A stretch of DNA of 40,550 nucleotides from Gammaproteobacteria bacterium HGW-Gammaproteobacteria-3 (GCA_002843155.1 PGZD01000020.1:1-40550), one strand, 5' to 3'. Positions 15,065 through 23,749 are shown, numbered from the stretch's first letter. Translations and numbers: made by a program. The notes: generated by a model not told the origin, from the sequence alone.

Positions 15065-17308
15065 ATGAACAAGCACCCAGTTTCCAGGCCCGACCGCAGT
15101 GTGTCGCTGATATTTTTATTCGCGGCAACCTTGTTTATCAGCGCAACCTTAATGTTTTCGCTACAGCCTTTGTTCGGCAAGCTGCTGTTGCCATTGCTAG
15201 GCGGTTCGCCCGCAGTCTGGAATACCTGCATGGTGTTTTACCAGAGTATTTTATTTTTCGGCTATCTGTACGCGCATTTGCTGAGTACGCGCCGGAACAC
15301 GCACCGGCAAATTCAGATTCATGTCGTCGTTATTCTGATCAGTCTGGTGGCGTTGCCTCTAGCCTTGCCGGAAAACCTCGTGCCGCCGACCGGGAGCAAT
15401 CCGACTTTCTGGCTGCTATGGACTTTGTTTCTCGCGATTGGCCTGCCTTTTTTTGTGGTGTCCACAACCGCGCCGTTGTTACAGAAGTGGTTTTCCGGTG
15501 TCGGCCATCATACCAGCCATGACCCTTATTATCTGTATGCGGCCAGTAATGCCGGAAGCTTGATCGCTTTATTGAGCTATCCTTTTGTGCTGGAGCCCAA
15601 TATCGGCCTGGCCAGTCAGAAGATTTACTGGAGCGTAGGTTATGGTCTGCTCGGTCTGTTGTTATGCGCTTGTGCCGTGACGCTCTGGCAAAACAAAAAA
15701 ACTGACAGGCTTGATTCCAAAGCGGCCGAGCCGGAGACCGCACTCAGTTTAAACACCAAGCTCCATTGGCTGGCCCTGGCCTTTGTGCCGTCCAGTTTAT
15801 TGTTGGGATTGACTAACTTCATCAGTACCGATATTGCCTCGGTTCCGTTGTTGTGGATTATTCCTCTGACTTTATATTTATTGTCTTTTATTATCGTATT
15901 TTCAAAATGGGGCGGGGCGGTTCATCCGTATATGGTGATGCTGCAACCGATTCTGCTGCTGCCGTTTCTTGCGTATTCCTTTATCAATCCGGCGGTTCTG
16001 CCTTACTGGCTGGATTTGATCCTGCATCTGACGGCGTTTTTTCTGGCCGTCATGGTGTGCCACGGTGAACTGGCCAAACAAAGGCCTCACACGCGCCATT
16101 TGACTGATTTTTATCTCATCATGTCTTTTGCCGGAATGCTCGGCGGCCTGTTCAACACCTTTGTCGCCCCTTTTGTTTTTAACGCGGTTTATGAATACCC
16201 CATTATGATTATCGCGGCGCTGTTGCTGCGGCCCAATCTTGAATCGTCAACCGCCAGCCATAAAAACCAGTGGGCGAAACAGGCTTTGCCGCCGTTGTTT
16301 GTTCTTGCTGCAGGACTTGCCGTGTATGGGCTTACCGATAATCTGCCGCAGTATCTCGATGCGCTGGGCGTCGGCCTGATTTTACTGGCTGGCTTGACTT
16401 ATGCGTTCAGGGCCAAGGCCCTGGCATTGGCGCTATTGACCGGCACGGTCATTTTTTTTACGCAGGGTTTGCACAGTGTGTTATCGAATACTTTGCTTCA
16501 GGAACGTACTTTTTTTGGCGTGCTGTCCGTGCGCGAAAGCGTCTTGCTGGACGAAAACGGCCATTCCGAAAAATATCACGAGATTTTTCATGGCACCACC
16601 AAACACGGCGCGCAGCGGCTTGCCGCTGATTTGGAACAAATTCCTCTGACGTATTACAGTCGTCAAGGCCCGATGGGGCAGTTGTTCAAAACTTTTGATG
16701 CGCAGGATAGCGCCTGGCATATCGGTGTCGTCGGGCTCGGCGCCGGCGCTTTGGTGTGCTATGCCAAGCCGGGACAAAACTGGACGCTGTATGAAATCGA
16801 CCCGTTAATGGTGGAAATAGCTAAAAACCCTGAATATTTTACTTACCTTCAACGCTGCGGCCAACATGCGGTCGTCCGTATCGGCGACGCCCGCCTGTCA
16901 TTGCAACAGGAATCCGGGCAAACCTTCGATCTGCTGATGATGGATGCTTTCAGTTCGGATTCGGTACCGACACATCTGCTCACTCAGGAAGCGATACAGC
17001 TTTATTTCAATAAACTCAAGCCGGACGGGATTCTGGCATTCCATATCACCAACCGGCATCTGGCTTTGAAAAAAGTATTGGCTGATCACGCCAAACAATT
17101 AAAACTCGTGGCGCTGATTCAGGAGTTTAAACCCCAAAAGGAACTGCCGCTGGTGGTTGCCACAGACTGGGTGGTCATGGCAAAAAATCCGGAAACTTTG
17201 GCGCCGTTATTGAAAAGCCGACTGGGCAACTGGCAAAAAATGCCGTTGTATTTCGATATGAAACCCTGGACCGATGATTTCACTAATATCATCGGCATCT
17301 GGAAATAG
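15065..17308 (+). CDS. Multi-pass membrane protein with C-terminal spermidine-synthase-like domain
   Basis: A 747-residue protein in two parts. The first (about residues 15-480) has many hydrophobic segments arranged as in the membrane-fused spermidine synthase-like proteins. The second (about 490-740) is a class I methyltransferase-like fold: VVGLGAGALVCYAKPG near 553-568 matches the nucleotide-binding loop, YEIDPLMVEIA follows, and LMMDAFSSDSVPTHLLTQEA near 622-641 matches the spermidine synthase aspartate and gate region. Soluble SpeE is about 280 residues, so this is a fusion type. The substrate is unknown; a polyamine or other aminopropyl reaction is suggested but unproven. It is flanked by apt (divergent) and a small unknown gene. 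Confidence 0.75.
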   Translation: MNKHPVSRPDRSVSLIFLFAATLFISATLMFSLQPLFGKLLLPLLGGSPAVWNTCMVFYQSILFFGYLYAHLLSTRRNTHRQIQIHVVVILISLVALPLALPENLVPPTGSNPTFWLLWTLFLAIGLPFFVVSTTAPLLQKWFSGVGHHTSHDPYYLYAASNAGSLIALLSYPFVLEPNIGLASQKIYWSVGYGLLGLLLCACAVTLWQNKKTDRLDSKAAEPETALSLNTKLHWLALAFVPSSLLLGLTNFISTDIASVPLLWIIPLTLYLLSFIIVFSKWGGAVHPYMVMLQPILLLPFLAYSFINPAVLPYWLDLILHLTAFFLAVMVCHGELAKQRPHTRHLTDFYLIMSFAGMLGGLFNTFVAPFVFNAVYEYPIMIIAALLLRPNLESSTASHKNQWAKQALPPLFVLAAGLAVYGLTDNLPQYLDALGVGLILLAGLTYAFRAKALALALLTGTVIFFTQGLHSVLSNTLLQERTFFGVLSVRESVLLDENGHSEKYHEIFHGTTKHGAQRLAADLEQIPLTYYSRQGPMGQLFKTFDAQDSAWHIGVVGLGAGALVCYAKPGQNWTLYEIDPLMVEIAKNPEYFTYLQRCGQHAVVRIGDARLSLQQESGQTFDLLMMDAFSSDSVPTHLLTQEAIQLYFNKLKPDGILAFHITNRHLALKKVLADHAKQLKLVALIQEFKPQKELPLVVATDWVVMAKNPETLAPLLKSRLGNWQKMPLYFDMKPWTDDFTNIIGIWK

Positions 17309-17335
17309 CCGGATTGGGGCAAAGAATTTTTGCTG

Positions 17336-17364
17336 TTGACATTTCGGTCGTCTGTGCTAATTAT
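17336..17364 (+). promoter_or_regulatory. Probable sigma-70 promoter for the 175-aa gene
   Basis: A perfect -35 TTGACA at 17336-17341 is followed, after 16 or 17 bases, by TAATTA/AATTAT at 17358-17364. It lies about 45 bases before the ATG at 17407, just after the preceding gene ends, so the small gene probably has its own transcript. Confidence 0.6.
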
Positions 17365-17406
17365 AGCTTTAGCATCATTTGTATCGACTTAAGTGAGGTG
17401 TGTGCC

Positions 17407-17934
17407 ATGACCCGGAACAAAAGTTATTTGAATAGGCGGTTTGAGCAGACCGCTGCCGATATTGTTGAAAGCATCGATCGTGACGTAGAGCGGGGGGAGG
17501 ATATTCTCATGCTGGGATTCGGTTCGGTTATGATGTCCACTTTTTTTGCAGTGGTGGTGCCGCCCTCTATTCTGTTGCCCATCGTCGCACTCATTTTTGC
17601 TGTTTCCGCCAGTCTGGCACGAATCAACTACTTCAACATGGAGCGAAAGCTCAAAACCGTCATGGCGCCGCTCGGCGGCACCGAGCTGGCCATTTTGCGG
17701 CCCATCGCCGTGGTTTTTGCCGAGCAGCCCATGCCGTCCCTGACGCACTCGTTCAATCCTTTGAAGAACTTGCCGCGAGCAGGCAAAAGCCTGTTGGGCG
17801 GGCTTTTGATCAATCCGCTGTGGATGCCCATTTTTTACACGATGGGCTTGCAGATCCATGAAGAAAAAAATCTGGTCAGCTTGAATAAGGCCGTCATGGG
17901 TGTCGAACAGAACTTGCTGTTGCGTGCGCTGTGA
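17407..17934 (+). CDS. Small membrane protein of unknown function
   Basis: A 175-residue protein I do not recognise. Residues 1-31 are charged and helical (NRRFEQTAADIVESIDRDVERGED). Two hydrophobic segments follow, at about 33-51 and 53-73, then a soluble half with an odd proline and glycine pattern (MAPLGGTELAILRPIAVVFAEQ) and a third weakly hydrophobic stretch near 128-148. The ATG at 17407 is preferred because it follows a GAGGTG ribosome-binding site and a promoter at 17336; the open frame could be extended upstream without an ATG. A large palindromic repeat begins two bases after the stop. No operon partner is evident. Confidence 0.6.
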   Translation: MTRNKSYLNRRFEQTAADIVESIDRDVERGEDILMLGFGSVMMSTFFAVVVPPSILLPIVALIFAVSASLARINYFNMERKLKTVMAPLGGTELAILRPIAVVFAEQPMPSLTHSFNPLKNLPRAGKSLLGGLLINPLWMPIFYTMGLQIHEEKNLVSLNKAVMGVEQNLLLRAL

Positions 17935-17935
17935 G

Positions 17936-18100
17936 CTAAGGAACATGCATTTTATAACTTGTGCAACTGGCTTGTCTTTTTGTCCGTCTTCTGCGTTGTG
18001 CAAACAGTTACATAGCTCACTATAGCTAAGTTTGCACGCCTTGAATACGAACAAAAATCCTGGCGCCAGTTGCCCAAGCTATTTCATGCCCGTCCCTAAG
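17936..18100. repeat. 165-base imperfect palindrome (MITE-like or long REP-like element)
   Basis: The left arm (17936-18005) is nearly the reverse complement of the right arm (18030-18100). Matching blocks include GCAACTGGC with GCCAGTTGC, TTTTTGT with ACAAAAA, and GTGCAAAC with GTTTGCAC; the outer ends CTAAGGAAC and GTCCCTAAG also match. The centre contains TAGCT-CACTAT-AGCTA, which extends the stem. Transcribed, it would form a hairpin of about 70 base pairs with bulges. It starts two bases after the stop of the 175-aa gene and could also end or stabilise that transcript. No coding sequence lies inside it. Confidence 0.8.
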
Positions 18101-18286
18101 CAAACTTTGTTCGAAGCGGAAAATTGCGCGAAGTATAATGTCATCTTTTGCAGGTTGAGTTAACGATAAAGCGGTTAACCCAGCCATTATTTTTGTCTAA
18201 ATACTTATTTGAGACCCATCATTAGGTATAATCCCCGACAGAGGCGGGATTTCTCGACCTCGGTCAATAATAATCGGGAGGACAGT
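18101..18286 (+). promoter_or_regulatory. Leader and promoter region of the cytochrome c peroxidase gene
   Basis: After the palindrome, this spacer leads to the peroxidase gene. TATAAT at 18227-18232 is a good -10 candidate, though the hexamer 17 bases upstream (CTTATT) is a weak -35. A strong GGGAGGA ribosome-binding site lies just before the ATG at 18287. The A+T-rich block 18160-18220 has no gene. Confidence 0.5.
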
Positions 18287-19291
18287 ATGTTTAAAATTCG
18301 TTTGCTAATTTCCATGTTAACGCTGGCAGGTGCTGTATCCACAGTTTCCGCCGCCGAAGCTTTGCCGACAACAGCGCCCGCTCCAGCCGACAATCCTACC
18401 ACGGCCGAGAAAGTGGCGTTGGGACAAATGCTTTATCACGATCCGCGCTTGTCTTCGACCGGGACGGTTTCCTGCGCGTCTTGCCATAACACCATGCTGG
18501 GCGGGGAAGATAACCGGCCCAATTCGGTGGGTGTCAATGGCCAGACCGGTGGACGCAGTGCCCCGACGGTCTGGAACGCCGCGTTCAATCAAGTCCAGTT
18601 TTGGGATGGTCGTGCCGCCAGTTTGGAAGATCAGGCGCTAGGCCCTGTAACCAATCCTATCGAAATGGGCATGAAAAGCTGGGATGACGTGGTCGCGCGC
18701 CTGGAAACGATTGCCGGGTATCGGGCGGCTTTTACCAAAGCTTTCGGCAAGGATTCCATCTCCAAAGAAAATACCGCCAAAGCGATCGCAGCTTATGAAA
18801 GAACCTTGATTACGCCCAACAGTGCTTACGACCGCTATGTCAAAGGCGACGAATCGGCTTTGAACGAACAACAAGTTCGGGGCATGACCAAAGCAGTTGA
18901 GCTGGGTTGCACCGGTTGCCACAGTGGCCCCGCTTTTAACGGCCCGGGCGTGTTCCAGAAATTTCCGGTAAACAGCAATGGCTATTTTGAAGCCAAATAC
19001 CACTTCAAGAAAGACAAAGGCTTGGCGGAAGTCACTAAAAAAGCCGAAGATGAAAACCTGTGGAAAGTACCAACACTGCGTAATGTCGCGTTAACCGCGC
19101 CTTATTTCCACAATGGTTCGGTAAAAACCCTGGATGAAGCGGTTAAGCTGATGGGGAAACTGCAATTGAACCAGGATCTGACGGATGCGGAAGTGGCCGA
19201 TATCGTAGCTTTCCTGAACGCTTTGACCGGCGAATTTCCACAACAATCCATGCCGACCTTGCCGCCGACACCCGGACGCACCTTCAATTAG
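18287..19291 (+). CDS. Di-heme cytochrome c peroxidase
   Basis: A 334-residue secreted protein of the bacterial cytochrome c peroxidase/MauG family. The signal peptide ends near residue 22 (TVSA before AEALP). Two covalent heme sites are visible: CASCH at C63-C66-H67 and CTGCH at C208-C211-H212. APYFHNGSVKTLDEAVKLM at 271-289 is the conserved C-terminal heme region, where a methionine is the usual distal ligand of the electron-transferring heme. These enzymes reduce periplasmic hydrogen peroxide with electrons from small cytochromes; MauG relatives modify proteins instead, but no partner gene is present. The start is set by the GGGAGGA ribosome-binding site at about 18276-18282. It appears to be transcribed alone. 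Confidence 0.92.
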   Translation: MFKIRLLISMLTLAGAVSTVSAAEALPTTAPAPADNPTTAEKVALGQMLYHDPRLSSTGTVSCASCHNTMLGGEDNRPNSVGVNGQTGGRSAPTVWNAAFNQVQFWDGRAASLEDQALGPVTNPIEMGMKSWDDVVARLETIAGYRAAFTKAFGKDSISKENTAKAIAAYERTLITPNSAYDRYVKGDESALNEQQVRGMTKAVELGCTGCHSGPAFNGPGVFQKFPVNSNGYFEAKYHFKKDKGLAEVTKKAEDENLWKVPTLRNVALTAPYFHNGSVKTLDEAVKLMGKLQLNQDLTDAEVADIVAFLNALTGEFPQQSMPTLPPTPGRTFN

Positions 19292-19329
19292 TGGCGCGGT
19301 TTTTAATCCTGATACCGCTAGATGTTTGT

Positions 19330-19368
19330 TCCGCAGGGTGGATACGCACGGCTTATCCACCCTGCGGA
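19330..19368. repeat. GGGTGGAT hairpin repeat, copy 1
   Basis: TCCGCAGGGTGGATA and its exact reverse complement flank a nine-base loop, giving a perfect 15-bp stem. It lies 38 bases after the peroxidase stop and may help end that transcript, although no T-run follows. A related copy is at 25641-25682. Confidence 0.8.
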
Positions 19369-19568
19369 GCGCTCCCTGTCCAGTCAGGCTGAATATACTT
19401 GTCGCACTTCAGATTTCGGCACAAGCTCATGGTGTTCCGAGGCCGAAACTGAGATAAAAAGTTACCTGATTACCCATAATCCTCAGTCATCTTCAGCAGC
19501 CACACGAGTATAGGTGGAGTTATGACCACAACGTAACAGAGGCGGGGCAACCCATCCTGTCGGTTCGT

Positions 19569-19600
19569 TGTAGGAGCCCGATTTATCGGGCGATGAGCAA
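19569..19600 (-). repeat. GC-rich REP-like repeat, copy 1 (minus orientation)
   Basis: The core GCCCGAT-TT-ATCGGGC is a perfect 7-bp hairpin, flanked by GTAGGA and CGATGAGC. Its reverse complement aligns with the copies at 19678-19713 and 29748-29784 over about 28 bases. Confidence 0.65.
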
Positions 19601-19677
19601 AGACCAAACATCCGGTCATAGCCTGCGAACCAAACAACCGCTCCGCGTCAAGGCTTGGGCGCAACGAAAATTTCCGT

Positions 19678-19713
19678 CACGCCCGTCGCCCGGAAATCCG
19701 GGCTCTACGAGGG
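19678..19713 (+). repeat. GC-rich REP-like repeat, copy 2
   Basis: GCCCGTCGCCCGG is followed by AAAT and CCGGGCTCTACG. The GCCCGG and CCGGGC parts pair as a hairpin. The first 13 bases are identical to the copy at 29751. Confidence 0.7.
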
Positions 19714-19741
19714 AAAACCGCTCCTTTATCGCCAGGTTTAC

Positions 19742-19747
19742 TATAAT
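19742..19747 (+). promoter_or_regulatory. Probable -10 element of the MoxR-DUF58-TgpA operon
   Basis: TATAAT lies 41 bases before the ATG at 19789. No good -35 stands 16-18 bases upstream, where the sequence runs into the end of the GC-rich repeat. Confidence 0.4.
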
Positions 19748-19788
19748 GATGTGCATGATCCTGACTTACGACACAACGGCAACGCATT

Positions 19789-20694
19789 ATGCACACATCG
19801 ATCGATAGGCTGCTGGATTCGGCCAATCAAATTATTCTCGGCAAGCCACGACAAATCCGGTTGGCGCTTTGTTGTTTGCTGGCGCGCGGGCATTTGCTTA
19901 TCGAAGACATTCCGGGCGTCGGTAAAACCACGCTGTCTCATACTCTGGCCAAACTGCTGGGGCTTGATTATCAGCGTATTCAGTTTACCAGCGATCTATT
20001 GCCCGCCGATATTATCGGCGCTTCCATTTTTGATCCGGACAAGCGTCAATTCAGCTTTCATCCTGGCCCGATTTTCAATCAAATGATTTTGGCCGATGAA
20101 ATCAACCGTTCCACGCCCAAAGCGCAAAGCGCTTTACTGGAGGCAATGGAAGAGAGGCAAGTGACGGTTGAAGGGACGACTTACCCTTTGCCGGCGCCTT
20201 TTTTTGTCATTGCCACGCAAAATCCTGCGCATCAAATCGGCACTTTTCCGTTACCCGAATCGCAACTGGACCGGTTTTTGATGCGTATCGAGCTGGGTTA
20301 TCCGGACTTTACCGCCGAACGTGAATTGCTGAGCGGAAAGGCGCGGCATACGCTGATTGAAACCCTGCCGACGCTATTGCCGCAGGTACAAATGGAGGCT
20401 ATTCAGCACGCCGTCACCCAGGTGCATGTTGCCGGTAGTCTGCTCGATTATTTACAAGCGATTATTGTCTTTACCCGAACCTCAACCGATTATCCCAGCG
20501 GGCTGTCTCCGCGCGCAGGCTTGGCCTTGCTCAATGCGGCAAAAGCCTGGGCCTTTATGGACCGGCGCGATGCGGTGCTGCCTGAAGATGTGCAAGCGGT
20601 ACTGGCGGCCGTGGCGGGGCACAGGCTGCGTTCCGGCAGTCATGATTCGGAGGCTATCGTCGCGCCTGTTCTGGAAAAAGTGGCGATACCTTGA
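19789..20694 (+). CDS. MoxR-family AAA+ ATPase
   Basis: A 301-residue AAA+ protein of the MoxR group. Walker A is GVGKTT at 43-48, Walker B is LADEIN at 101-106, and SALLEAMEERQVTVEG (115-130) and IATQNP are the MoxR-type sensor and helix-2 insert motifs; PLPESQLDRFLMRIELGYP is the usual arginine-finger region. MoxR ATPases act as chaperone-like assembly factors, usually for proteins encoded beside them. Here the partners are the DUF58 protein, which overlaps it by four bases, and the transglutaminase that follows. No VWA-domain gene is present in the set. The ribosome-binding site is weak. Confidence 0.92.
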   Translation: MHTSIDRLLDSANQIILGKPRQIRLALCCLLARGHLLIEDIPGVGKTTLSHTLAKLLGLDYQRIQFTSDLLPADIIGASIFDPDKRQFSFHPGPIFNQMILADEINRSTPKAQSALLEAMEERQVTVEGTTYPLPAPFFVIATQNPAHQIGTFPLPESQLDRFLMRIELGYPDFTAERELLSGKARHTLIETLPTLLPQVQMEAIQHAVTQVHVAGSLLDYLQAIIVFTRTSTDYPSGLSPRAGLALLNAAKAWAFMDRRDAVLPEDVQAVLAAVAGHRLRSGSHDSEAIVAPVLEKVAIP

Positions 20695-21635
20695 AAACCT
20701 TGACGCTTGTGCAGCGTTTTCAGTGGAGCCGTTTTTTCAGTGGCGAAGACCTTGGCGACGAACCGGCCTTACTCAATCATCGGCGCATTTTTATTTTACC
20801 GTCCCGGCGCGGCCTGGGGTTTATGGTCTTGCTGCTGCTGCTGTTGCTGATAGCCTTTGTCTACAATAACAACCTGACCTATATGCTGACTTTTTTACTG
20901 GCCAGTGTTTTTTTTATCACCATTCTGCACAGTTTTAAAGCTTTGGCGGGGCTGATAGTGCGCCCTGGGCAAAGCCCTTCGGTGTTTGCGGGGGAAGCTG
21001 CCGCGTTTGAAATTTATCTGGAAAATCCGGGCGACAGACCGCGCTTCAATCTGCATTTGACTTTAAGTGACACGGCAGTTATGAATCTGGCCGCAAACAG
21101 CAAAGCCGGTATCCGGCTCACTTCGAAGACTACGCACAGAGGCTGGCATCACTGCGGCACGGTGACTCTTTCCAGCACTTTTCCGCTGGGTTTGTTTCGC
21201 GTCTGGTCGCCCCTGCGCTTTAATTTGAAAACCCTGGTTTATCCCAAGCCGTCGGTGCAGGAGCTGCCTTTTCCGATGAGTCCCGACGATGCTTCGACGC
21301 AAGGCGCGACACGGCAAGGGGTGGATGATTTTTACGGCTTGCAGGAATATCAGAAAGGTGATTCCATCAAGCATATTCATTGGCAGGCTTACGCCAAGGG
21401 TCAGGGCTTGATCAGCCGGCGCTACAGTGGCGAACAAGGCGCCGCGCTCTGGCTGACGTATGATGCCACCCACGCCCAAAGTCTTGAGGAACGTCTCAGT
21501 CAATTATGCCGCTGGGTGCTCGACGCTGAAAAAGCCGGTGTGCATTACGGCTTGGTTTTGCCCGGATTTAAGGCTTCGCCGGGTCTGGGTCTGGCGCATC
21601 GCAACAAGTGCCTTAAAGCACTGGCCTTGTTTTGA
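20691..21635 (+). CDS. DUF58 domain protein, membrane-anchored
   Basis: A 314-residue protein with two membrane segments near residues 41-60 and 62-82, followed by a soluble domain. The DUF58 signature GVDDFYGLQEYQKGD (about 207-221) followed by IHWQAYAKGQGLISRRYSGE is clear. DUF58 proteins commonly pair with MoxR ATPases; many have a degenerate VWA-like fold, and their activity is not defined. The start is a TTG that overlaps the moxR stop (TTGA), and no ATG occurs before the membrane segment, so translational coupling with moxR is likely. The stop is 12 bases before the transglutaminase ATG. Confidence 0.85.
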   Translation: MKTLTLVQRFQWSRFFSGEDLGDEPALLNHRRIFILPSRRGLGFMVLLLLLLLIAFVYNNNLTYMLTFLLASVFFITILHSFKALAGLIVRPGQSPSVFAGEAAAFEIYLENPGDRPRFNLHLTLSDTAVMNLAANSKAGIRLTSKTTHRGWHHCGTVTLSSTFPLGLFRVWSPLRFNLKTLVYPKPSVQELPFPMSPDDASTQGATRQGVDDFYGLQEYQKGDSIKHIHWQAYAKGQGLISRRYSGEQGAALWLTYDATHAQSLEERLSQLCRWVLDAEKAGVHYGLVLPGFKASPGLGLAHRNKCLKALALF

Positions 21636-21647
21636 GGATTGCCCGCC

Positions 21648-23597
21648 ATGGTTACCGAAATCAGTAAAAACAATTTAATTTTTCTGCTGAGCGCTATCGG
21701 TCTGATCGCGCTTCCGCATGTCAAACATATTGCGCCGACTGTTTTCGCTTTTTTCTGTCTGATGTTGACCTGGCGTTTTGCGGGTGTCTGGCGACCACGC
21801 TGGCTGCCCAATAAAGCCTTGCTTTTTGTATTGACGCTGGCCGGTATTTTTTTACTGTATAGCCAGCATCAAGGCATCCTCGGGCGCGATGCCGGTACCC
21901 GTCTGTTCATGACCGCGCTGGCGCTTAAATTACTGGAAATAAAGCAGCAGCGCGACCTTTATTTGATTGTTTATCTGACTTTTATTGTCGCCGCCTCGCA
22001 GTTTTTATACGAACAAAACATCTTCATGGCCGTTTATATTCTGTTGACCTGCGGCGTATTGCTGGCGACCCTGATAAGCCTCAACAATACAAAGCAGGAC
22101 AATGTTCTGGCTCTGAAAACAGCCGGTGTCATTATTGTACAGGCGCTGCCGATAGCTATCGCTCTGTTTATGTTGTTTCCCCGTGTCGAAGCGCCGCGCT
22201 GGATGGTTTTTAAAGATCCGCACCAAGCCCGAAGCGGTCTGGGCGACAGTATGGAACCCGGGTCTATCAGTCGTCTCGGTTTGTCGGACGAGCGCGTGTT
22301 CCGGGTCAAATTTGCCGGCGCCCTGCCGCCGAAGAATCAGCGCTACTGGCGCGGTCCTGTGTTGGCCTATACCGACGGCAAACACTGGAAACAAACGCAA
22401 AGCAGGTTTGCCGACGCCAGACGAGATAAAATCAAGGCTCAAGGCCGAGCTTATCAGTATACGATCATGCTGGAGCCGCAGGATAAAAACTGGGTGTTTG
22501 CTTTGGATATGCCCACGCATTTTGCCGATGACTTGTCGATGAACGCCAACTATCAGCTCACGACCCATAAAGACCCGAACCGGCGAACCGAATACCGGAT
22601 GACTTCCCGCCTGGACTATAACACCGGCGAGATCACGCCGGATGAATACCGGGAAAATTTGCAACTGCCCAAGGCGCCGATCGATAAAATCATCGCACTG
22701 GTGCAGCGTCTTAAAGGTTTTGATACCGCTCCTGAAACTTTCATCCAGGCGCTCATGCAGCATTTCAGACAGGAAGACTTTCACTACACACTGATGCCGC
22801 CGCTGATGGAAGATAAGCCGATCGAAACTTTTCTGTTTGAGAAACGGTTAGGATTCTGCGGCCATTATGCCTCGGCATTTGTCTATCTGATGCGTGTCGC
22901 CCATATTCCGGCGCGCGTGGTCACGGGCTACCAGGGCGGGGAATTCAATCAAGTCGGAAAATTTCTCGAAATCCGCCAGGCCCATGCCCATGCCTGGGCC
23001 GAAGTCTGGCTTCAAAACCGGGGTTGGGTGCGTATCGACCCGACCACCGCGATTGCGCCGGAACGGGTCGAGCAAAATGTCGATATAGAACAGCAAATCG
23101 CCAGCGGCGCGGTGAGCTTTATCGAGAGCGACGCCGCACAGGCGCTAAGTTGGTTGGGCGATGTTCGGCAATTATGGGGCAGTCTGGATTACAGTTGGCA
23201 GCGCTGGGTCATTAATTATAATTCAGCCAATCAAGCCCGATTCCTGTCGTCGTTCGGCATCGAAACGCTCAGACAAATGCTGTATTGGCTGATGGCCATT
23301 GTCGCTTTTATCACGGCGCTGCTCAGTTGGCTGTTATTGCGTGGCAAAAATAACAACACCGACAAGGTGTTGATCGTTTATCAGCGTTTTTGCCGCAAAC
23401 TGGGCAAGATCGGGCTGCGCAGAAAGCCCGGCGAAGGCGCTGTCGATTTTGCCTGCCGGATCAAACGGGCCTGTCCCGAACACGCGCCAGCCGTGGACGT
23501 TATTACCGGCTTGTTCGTTAAACTGCGCTACGGCAGACATCCGACACAGAATGATTGGCTCAAGTTGAAGAAACAGGTGGCCCTGTTCAAGCCATGA
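21648..23597 (+). CDS. tgpA: TgpA-like membrane transglutaminase
   Basis: About 649 residues. Five or six membrane segments fill residues 10-180, a long periplasmic transglutaminase-like domain follows, and a last membrane segment lies near 550-575. The papain-like triad is visible: Cys404 in GFCGHYASAF, His448 in HAHAWAEVW and Asp464 in RIDPTTA. This is the layout of TgpA, an inner-membrane protein with a periplasmic transglutaminase domain described in Pseudomonas. The ATG at 21648 is preferred because GAGGA lies nine bases upstream; an in-frame TTG three codons earlier is less likely. The operon MoxR-DUF58-TgpA is widespread in proteobacteria and is thought to act on the cell envelope; its substrate is unknown. 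Confidence 0.88.
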   Translation: MVTEISKNNLIFLLSAIGLIALPHVKHIAPTVFAFFCLMLTWRFAGVWRPRWLPNKALLFVLTLAGIFLLYSQHQGILGRDAGTRLFMTALALKLLEIKQQRDLYLIVYLTFIVAASQFLYEQNIFMAVYILLTCGVLLATLISLNNTKQDNVLALKTAGVIIVQALPIAIALFMLFPRVEAPRWMVFKDPHQARSGLGDSMEPGSISRLGLSDERVFRVKFAGALPPKNQRYWRGPVLAYTDGKHWKQTQSRFADARRDKIKAQGRAYQYTIMLEPQDKNWVFALDMPTHFADDLSMNANYQLTTHKDPNRRTEYRMTSRLDYNTGEITPDEYRENLQLPKAPIDKIIALVQRLKGFDTAPETFIQALMQHFRQEDFHYTLMPPLMEDKPIETFLFEKRLGFCGHYASAFVYLMRVAHIPARVVTGYQGGEFNQVGKFLEIRQAHAHAWAEVWLQNRGWVRIDPTTAIAPERVEQNVDIEQQIASGAVSFIESDAAQALSWLGDVRQLWGSLDYSWQRWVINYNSANQARFLSSFGIETLRQMLYWLMAIVAFITALLSWLLLRGKNNNTDKVLIVYQRFCRKLGKIGLRRKPGEGAVDFACRIKRACPEHAPAVDVITGLFVKLRYGRHPTQNDWLKLKKQVALFKP

Positions 23598-23642
23598 GCT
23601 TCGGGTGTTTTTGTTATACCTTTCGCGCTTCAAATTTTGGCC

Positions 23643-23664
23643 CCTCACCTAACGCTAGGTGAGG
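23643..23664. terminator. 9-bp hairpin after tgpA, possible terminator
   Basis: CCTCACCTA and TAGGTGAGG flank a four-base loop, 46 bases after the tgpA stop. The stem is perfect but is followed by AGTCGAATTTTG rather than a T-run, so intrinsic termination is only possible. A TATAAT at 23689-23694 just downstream may serve the next gene. Confidence 0.4.
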
Positions 23665-23749
23665 AGTCGAATTTTGATCTACGAAGAGTATAATATCGGT
23701 CTATACTTGTTGAATTTCCGCTACTCTACCTTCAAATAAGGACCACTTC

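Larger units (their letters stand above)
19292..19788. other. Gene-free spacer carrying three hairpin repeats
   Basis: These 497 bases hold no convincing gene. They contain a perfect 15-bp hairpin (19330-19368), two copies of a GC-rich repeat in opposite orientation (19569-19600 and 19678-19713), and a TATAAT at 19742-19747 that may be the -10 of the MoxR operon. Short open frames here use unusual residues and match no family I know. Confidence 0.7.

Noticed and set aside
17389-18054. Minus-strand open frame of 221 codons opposite the 175-aa gene
   Set aside because: It runs through the large palindrome and has a biased His/Gln-rich composition typical of a shadow frame; the plus-strand gene has a promoter, a ribosome-binding site and membrane segments.
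19316-19680. Possible small genes in the spacer after the peroxidase gene
   Set aside because: The frames are short, cross the hairpin repeats and lack ribosome-binding sites.
22005-22784. Minus-strand open frame of 259 codons inside the transglutaminase gene
   Set aside because: The plus strand encodes the intact TgpA protein with its catalytic triad; the opposite frame shows no family signature.
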